In this document: one piece after another, positions 7,118 to 9,620 of the stretch | How positions within the stretch are numbered: position 1 is the first letter of the stretch | How the letters are laid out: each line of letters opens with the position of its first letter | From: Alphaproteobacteria bacterium | GTDB taxonomy: Bacteria > Pseudomonadota > Alphaproteobacteria > Rhodobacterales > Rhodobacteraceae | Direction: 5' to 3' | Assembly: GCA_013151535.1 (NCBI GenBank) | Contig: JAADIC010000286.1 | Span: 1 to 9,620, forward strand | DNA length: 9,620 bases | Position numbers and translations under genes: made by a program | Notes under the pieces: generated by a model | Seen by the model: the letters and a program-made list of their open reading frames with translations, nothing else | Told to the model about the DNA's origin: nothing | Databases searched by the model: none

Positions 7118-8224
7118 ATGACCGAACCCAGATACACCCCGCTTGTCGCCGCTCTGCCCTCAACCGTGCCTTTTGTCGGGCCGGAAACACAGGAGCGTGC
7201 TATGGGTGCGCCGTTCAAGGCGCGACTTGGGGCGAATGAAAATGTGTTCGGCCCCTCGCCACGCGCCATTGCCGCCATGAAACGCGCGGTGGCCGGGGTC
7301 TGGCAATATGGTGATCCCGAGAATTTTGACCTCAAGGCTGCCTTGTCCACGCATCACGCGGTACCGGTGGAAAATATCGTGGTGGGTGAGGGGATTGATG
7401 CGCTTTTGGGTTATCTCTGCCGGATGGTGCTTGAACCTGGTGACAAGGTCGTGACCTCGGAAGGGGCTTACCCGACGTTCAATTTCCATGTGGCGGGCTA
7501 TGGTGGTGAACTGGTCACTGTACCTTATCATGGTGATTTCGAGGATCCGGTGGCGCTGATCGAAGCGGCCACGGAAAGTGGGGCCAAGCTGATCTATCTG
7601 GCCAATCCCGACAACCCCATGGGCACCTGCCATCCGGCCAGTGTGATGGCGGCGATGATTGCAGCGGTGCCCGAGGGTTCGCTGCTGGTGCTGGACGAGG
7701 CTTATCTTGAATTTGCGCCCGAAGGGACTGCGCCTGAACTGGATATTACGGATGAAAAGGTCATACGTTTTCGCACCTTTTCAAAGGCTTACGGTATGGC
7801 TGGGGCGCGGGTTGGCTATGGAATCGGCGCGGCTGGTGTGATCGACAGCTTCAACAAAATCCGTAACCATTTCGGCATGTGCCGGATATCGCAGGCCGGT
7901 GCTTTGGAGGCGTTGGCCGATCAGCGCTATCTGGCGCAAACCATTGAAAACGTGGCGGCGTCGCGGGCGCAGATCGGTGAAATTGCTGTGGAAAACGGGC
8001 TTGAGGCGGTCAATTCCGCCACCAATTTCGTGGCGGTGGATTGTGGCCAAGACGGGGCGTTCGCCAAGCGAGTGCTGGACGGGCTGATCGCTCGCGGGAT
8101 TTTTGTGCGTATGCCATTCGTCGCGCCGCAAGATCGTTGTATCCGGCTTTCGGCGGGCACCGAGGCTGATCTTGATCTGTTCGCGGCGGCCCTGCCCGAG
8201 GCCTTGGCCGAAGCGCTCGGTTAG
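7118..8224 (+). CDS. HisC-like PLP-dependent class I/II aminotransferase
   Basis: Fold-type I pyridoxal-phosphate aminotransferase of the histidinol-phosphate aminotransferase group; 368 residues, a normal length. Visible features: substrate-loop sequence LGANENVFGPSP (38-48), N163-P-D-N166-P before the cofactor site, D193 in LDEAY pairing with the pyridine nitrogen, catalytic Lys K223 in TFSKAYGMAGAR with R231 for the phosphate, and the carboxylate-binding Arg R343 in CIRLSAGT. In this family the reaction is transfer of an amino group between glutamate and an imidazole-acetol-phosphate or aromatic keto acid. No other his or aromatic-amino-acid gene is nearby, so histidine synthesis is not proven. 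The ATG at 7118 matches the start I would expect for Rhodobacterales relatives; upstream in-frame codons back to 6956 look unrelated, and a later ATG at 7202 would cut conserved sequence. The TAG stop overlaps the stop of the convergent acyltransferase. Confidence 0.9.
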   Translation: MTEPRYTPLVAALPSTVPFVGPETQERAMGAPFKARLGANENVFGPSPRAIAAMKRAVAGVWQYGDPENFDLKAALSTHHAVPVENIVVGEGIDALLGYLCRMVLEPGDKVVTSEGAYPTFNFHVAGYGGELVTVPYHGDFEDPVALIEAATESGAKLIYLANPDNPMGTCHPASVMAAMIAAVPEGSLLVLDEAYLEFAPEGTAPELDITDEKVIRFRTFSKAYGMAGARVGYGIGAAGVIDSFNKIRNHFGMCRISQAGALEALADQRYLAQTIENVAASRAQIGEIAVENGLEAVNSATNFVAVDCGQDGAFAKRVLDGLIARGIFVRMPFVAPQDRCIRLSAGTEADLDLFAAALPEALAEALG

Positions 8225-8895
8225 CTGTCTGCGATCTCAAACGCCCGCGTTTGTATTTTTTCCAACGCCTCGGCGACTTGCGCTTGATAAAGCGTCAGCG
8301 GGGTGTCGTCGTCTGGCACCATAATCGGCGCACCTTCGACAAACACCATGCGCGAGAATGGCAGGTTGAACTGCATCTTGTCCCATGTGCGCGCGATTTT
8401 GCGCCGTGATGTGGTCATGGCCACCGGAATGATCGGCACGCCGGATTTGCGCGCCAGAAGCACGATACCGGGGCCAACCTCGCGCGCGATTTTCGGCATG
8501 TCGGCGGTCAGGGTGACGGATTTACCGGCCTTGATCGCCCGCAGCATTTGCAAAAACGCCCGCGCGCCACCCTTGTCGGGCGTGTCGCGGCTGGCGCGGC
8601 CAGAGCCGAAAATAAGGTTAACGCCGAGATAGCTCATGGCCTGGCCAACCATGCGCCCGTCGCCGTGATGGGCCACCAAAAGGGTCGGGTGGGTGTGTTT
8701 GCGAAAGCGAAAGGCGAAGATGAAGTTTTGGCCGTGCCATGTGGCGTAGATCACCGGGCCGTCGGTGCCAAAGCGGCGCGCAGGGTCCGCAGGCTCATAA
8801 ACATGGCGCGAAGTTAGCGACACCAGCCGCAAGTAAAGCGAAATCAGATACGAGCCGACGGGGCCGCGCAGAAATGCCTTGAAAGCCTGTGTCAC
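8221..8895 (-). CDS. DUF374-type lysophospholipid acyltransferase family protein
   Basis: Probable membrane-associated acyltransferase of 224 residues in the DUF374 branch of the lysophospholipid acyltransferase superfamily, expected to act on lipid or lipid A precursors at the inner membrane; the substrate is unknown. A hydrophobic N-terminal segment (about 13-28) could anchor it. Family landmarks are W53-H54-G-Q near the start of the catalytic fold (H54 being the likely catalytic His), HHGDGRMVGQ (76-85), GSGRASRDTPDKGG (97-110), and the TADMPKIAREVGPGIVLLA block (130-148) with SGVPIIPVA. The GTG at 8895 is chosen because AGGGA lies 9 bases upstream and conserved sequence starts directly after it. 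The frame is open up to 9075, but that part overlaps the rpsD promoter and leader and looks non-coding. It is divergent from rpsD and convergent with the aminotransferase. Confidence 0.85.
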   Translation of the reverse strand: MTQAFKAFLRGPVGSYLISLYLRLVSLTSRHVYEPADPARRFGTDGPVIYATWHGQNFIFAFRFRKHTHPTLLVAHHGDGRMVGQAMSYLGVNLIFGSGRASRDTPDKGGARAFLQMLRAIKAGKSVTLTADMPKIAREVGPGIVLLARKSGVPIIPVAMTTSRRKIARTWDKMQFNLPFSRMVFVEGAPIMVPDDDTPLTLYQAQVAEALEKIQTRAFEIADS

Positions 8896-8926
8896 CGATA
8901 TTGTTTCCCTGCCTGTTTGTTGCGCG

Positions 8927-8955
8927 ATCTTACCTGCCTTTCGCGCCCGTGTGAA
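8927..8955 (-). promoter_or_regulatory. Probable promoter of the acyltransferase gene
   Basis: On the minus strand TTCACA (8950-8955) and TAAGAT (8927-8932) are 17 bp apart, 5/6 and 4/6 matches to consensus. Transcription would begin near 8920, leaving a 25-base leader containing AGGGA before the GTG. It lies back-to-back with the rpsD promoter, with only 7 bp between the two -35 boxes. Confidence 0.4.
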
Positions 8956-8962
8956 TCCCCGA

Positions 8963-8990
8963 TTGACACCACGCGCAATGGGCCTATAAC
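8963..8990 (+). promoter_or_regulatory. Strong sigma70-type promoter of rpsD
   Basis: A perfect TTGACA (8963-8968) is followed after 16 bp by TATAAC (8985-8990). A start at about 8997 would leave a leader of roughly 133 bases before the rpsD GTG. This is the best promoter match in the window, as expected for a ribosomal protein gene. Confidence 0.7.
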
Positions 8991-8996
8991 GCGCGC

Positions 8997-9129
8997 AACC
9001 GGAAGCGATTCCGGTCAAAATTGGTGTTGGTGGCCCCCGCAAGGGGATGCCTGTAGCCCCTCGGGGAAAGGACAACGCCCTTCATAGTCGCTGCATCTGT
9101 GGCGTCGTTTATAACGAAGGAGAACAGCC
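8997..9129 (+). promoter_or_regulatory. Structured 5' leader of rpsD, candidate S4 autoregulatory element
   Basis: The predicted leader opens with a 7-bp hairpin (8998-9015, stem ACCGGAA/TTCCGGT) closed by a GCGA tetraloop. A second hairpin (9032-9051) has GGC-CCCC paired with GGGG-AT-GCC around a GCAA tetraloop. A third small one (9057-9066) is CCC-CTCG-GGG. Both larger loops are of the GNRA class. S4 represses its own mRNA in other bacteria through unrelated leader structures, so a regulatory role here is plausible. I do not recognise a described RNA family. Confidence 0.45.
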
Positions 9130-9133
9130 GTGA
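9047..9133 (+). CDS. Possible 28-residue leader ORF overlapping the rpsD start
   Basis: ATG at 9047 opens 28 codons (MPVAPRGKDNALHS, then RCICGVVYNEGEQP). The TGA stop (9131-9133) overlaps the rpsD GTG start in a GTGA arrangement typical of translational coupling. AAGGGG precedes the ATG but is too close to it and is buried in the second leader hairpin. There is no recognised similarity. It may be chance, since rpsD has its own strong AAGGAGA site. Confidence 0.2.
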   Translation: MPVAPRGKDNALHSRCICGVVYNEGEQP

Positions 9134-9620
9134 CTAAACGCACCGCTGCCAAATACAAACTTGATCGCCGGATGGGTGAAAACATCTGGGGCCGCCCGAA
9201 ATCCCCGGTAAATCGTCGTGAATATGGCCCCGGCCAGCACGGTCAGCGTCGCAAGGGTAAGTTGTCGGATTTCGGTCTGCAATTGCGCGCCAAGCAGAAG
9301 CTGAAGGGCTATTACGGCGATTTGACGGAAAAGCAGTTCCGTCGGATCTATACCGAGGCCGAGCGGGTTAAAGGCGACACTGGTGAAAACCTGATTGGCT
9401 TGCTGGAGCGGCGTCTGGATGCGATCGTGTATCGCGCCAAGTTTGTGCCAACGATTTTTGCCGCGCGTCAGTTTGTGAACCACGGCCATGTGACCGTGAA
9501 CGGCAAAAGGGTTAACATCCCGTCTTACCGCGTGAAAGAAGGCGATGTGATCGCCGTGCGCGAAAAGTCCCGCCAAATGGCGCTGGTGCTTGAAGCGGCT
9601 GGCTCGCCCGAGCGGGATAC
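9130..9620 (+). CDS. rpsD: 30S ribosomal protein S4, 3' end off window
   Basis: Primary 16S rRNA-binding protein that starts assembly of the small-subunit body. The GTG at 9130 is preceded by AAGGAGA 6 bases upstream, one of the best ribosome binding sites in the window. 163 codons plus two bases are present; about 206 residues is usual in alphaproteobacteria, so roughly the last 40 are missing. The N-terminus (TKRTAAKYKLDRRMGENIWG) is the family form without zinc-binding cysteines. YGPGQHGQRR (32-41) is highly typical of S4. The S4 RNA-binding domain lies at about 94-155, with RLDAIVYRAKF, ARQFVNHGHVTVNGKRVNIPSY and VKEGDVIAV. The gene stands alone and not in an alpha operon with rpsM-rpsK-rpoA, as is common in this class. 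It has its own strong promoter and a structured leader. Confidence 0.97.
   Translation, partial: MTKRTAAKYKLDRRMGENIWGRPKSPVNRREYGPGQHGQRRKGKLSDFGLQLRAKQKLKGYYGDLTEKQFRRIYTEAERVKGDTGENLIGLLERRLDAIVYRAKFVPTIFAARQFVNHGHVTVNGKRVNIPSYRVKEGDVIAVREKSRQMALVLEAAGSPERD

Noticed and set aside
6978..7121. Small ORF of 47 residues ending in an ATGA overlap with the aminotransferase start
   Set aside because: It has no ribosome binding site, odd composition (many Trp, Cys and Arg) and lies upstream of the predicted aminotransferase promoter start; the overlap is probably chance.
8896..9075. N-terminal extension of the acyltransferase frame to an ATG at 9075
   Set aside because: It would run through the rpsD promoter and leader and adds sequence unlike the family; the GTG at 8895 has a ribosome binding site.
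8997..9100. Idea that the rpsD leader is an SRP RNA or other known small RNA gene
   Set aside because: The GGAAG near its 5' end is only part of a short hairpin; the conserved SRP domain IV loop sequence and long paired arms are absent.
9110..9115. TATAAC just upstream of the rpsD ribosome binding site as a second promoter
   Set aside because: There is no -35-like sequence 15-19 bp upstream, and the start would fall within the ribosome binding site.

Overview
The window looks like a piece of an alphaproteobacterial chromosome, most likely Rhodobacterales (Roseobacter/Rhodobacter type). The evidence is a GC-rich coding bias, a stand-alone rpsD with a GTG start, an alphaproteobacterial-type ValRS and HisC-like aminotransferase, and a DUF374 acyltransferase of the type I associate with this group. 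This assignment comes from recognising protein sequences and not from any search. I see no tRNA, rRNA, CRISPR array or insertion sequence.

Left part (1-2306, minus strand): a two-gene unit of a MarR-family regulator followed 17 bp later by a large cobalamin/iron-sulfur reductive dehalogenase that runs off the left edge after 600 codons. The dehalogenase resembles the catabolic, oxygen-tolerant RdhA enzymes (NpRdhA/BhbA type) and not the membrane-anchored respiratory ones. It has no Tat signal, and the three active-site residues known from NpRdhA (Tyr, Lys, Arg) are present at exactly the same mutual spacing. A good sigma70-type promoter ends almost on the regulator's ATG, and a 7-bp inverted repeat brackets it, so the regulator could be leaderless and autoregulated.

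Middle part (2402-6884, plus strand): a HAD phosphatase, a DsbA/GST-kappa-like thioredoxin-fold protein with a CxxA instead of a CxxC motif, and valS (valyl-tRNA synthetase). The first two are close enough to be co-transcribed, and valS follows after 115 bp. A stretch of about 250 bp inside valS has strikingly different codon choice. Immediately after the valS stop lies a 77-bp near-perfect palindrome (32-bp perfect arms) that contains a bidirectional terminator.

Right part (6962-9620): a HisC-like PLP aminotransferase (plus) converges on a DUF374 lysophospholipid acyltransferase (minus), with the two stop codons overlapping by 4 bp. The acyltransferase is divergent from rpsD (ribosomal protein S4, cut by the right edge). 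The rpsD transcript is predicted to have a 133-nt leader with two GNRA-tetraloop hairpins and a 28-codon ORF whose TGA overlaps the rpsD GTG start. This is a candidate, unproven S4 autoregulatory leader.

The most biologically interesting item is the MarR-rdhA pair, an accessory aerobic organohalide-degradation module next to housekeeping genes. The palindrome, the rpsD leader and the mosaic valS patch are further structures worth checking.
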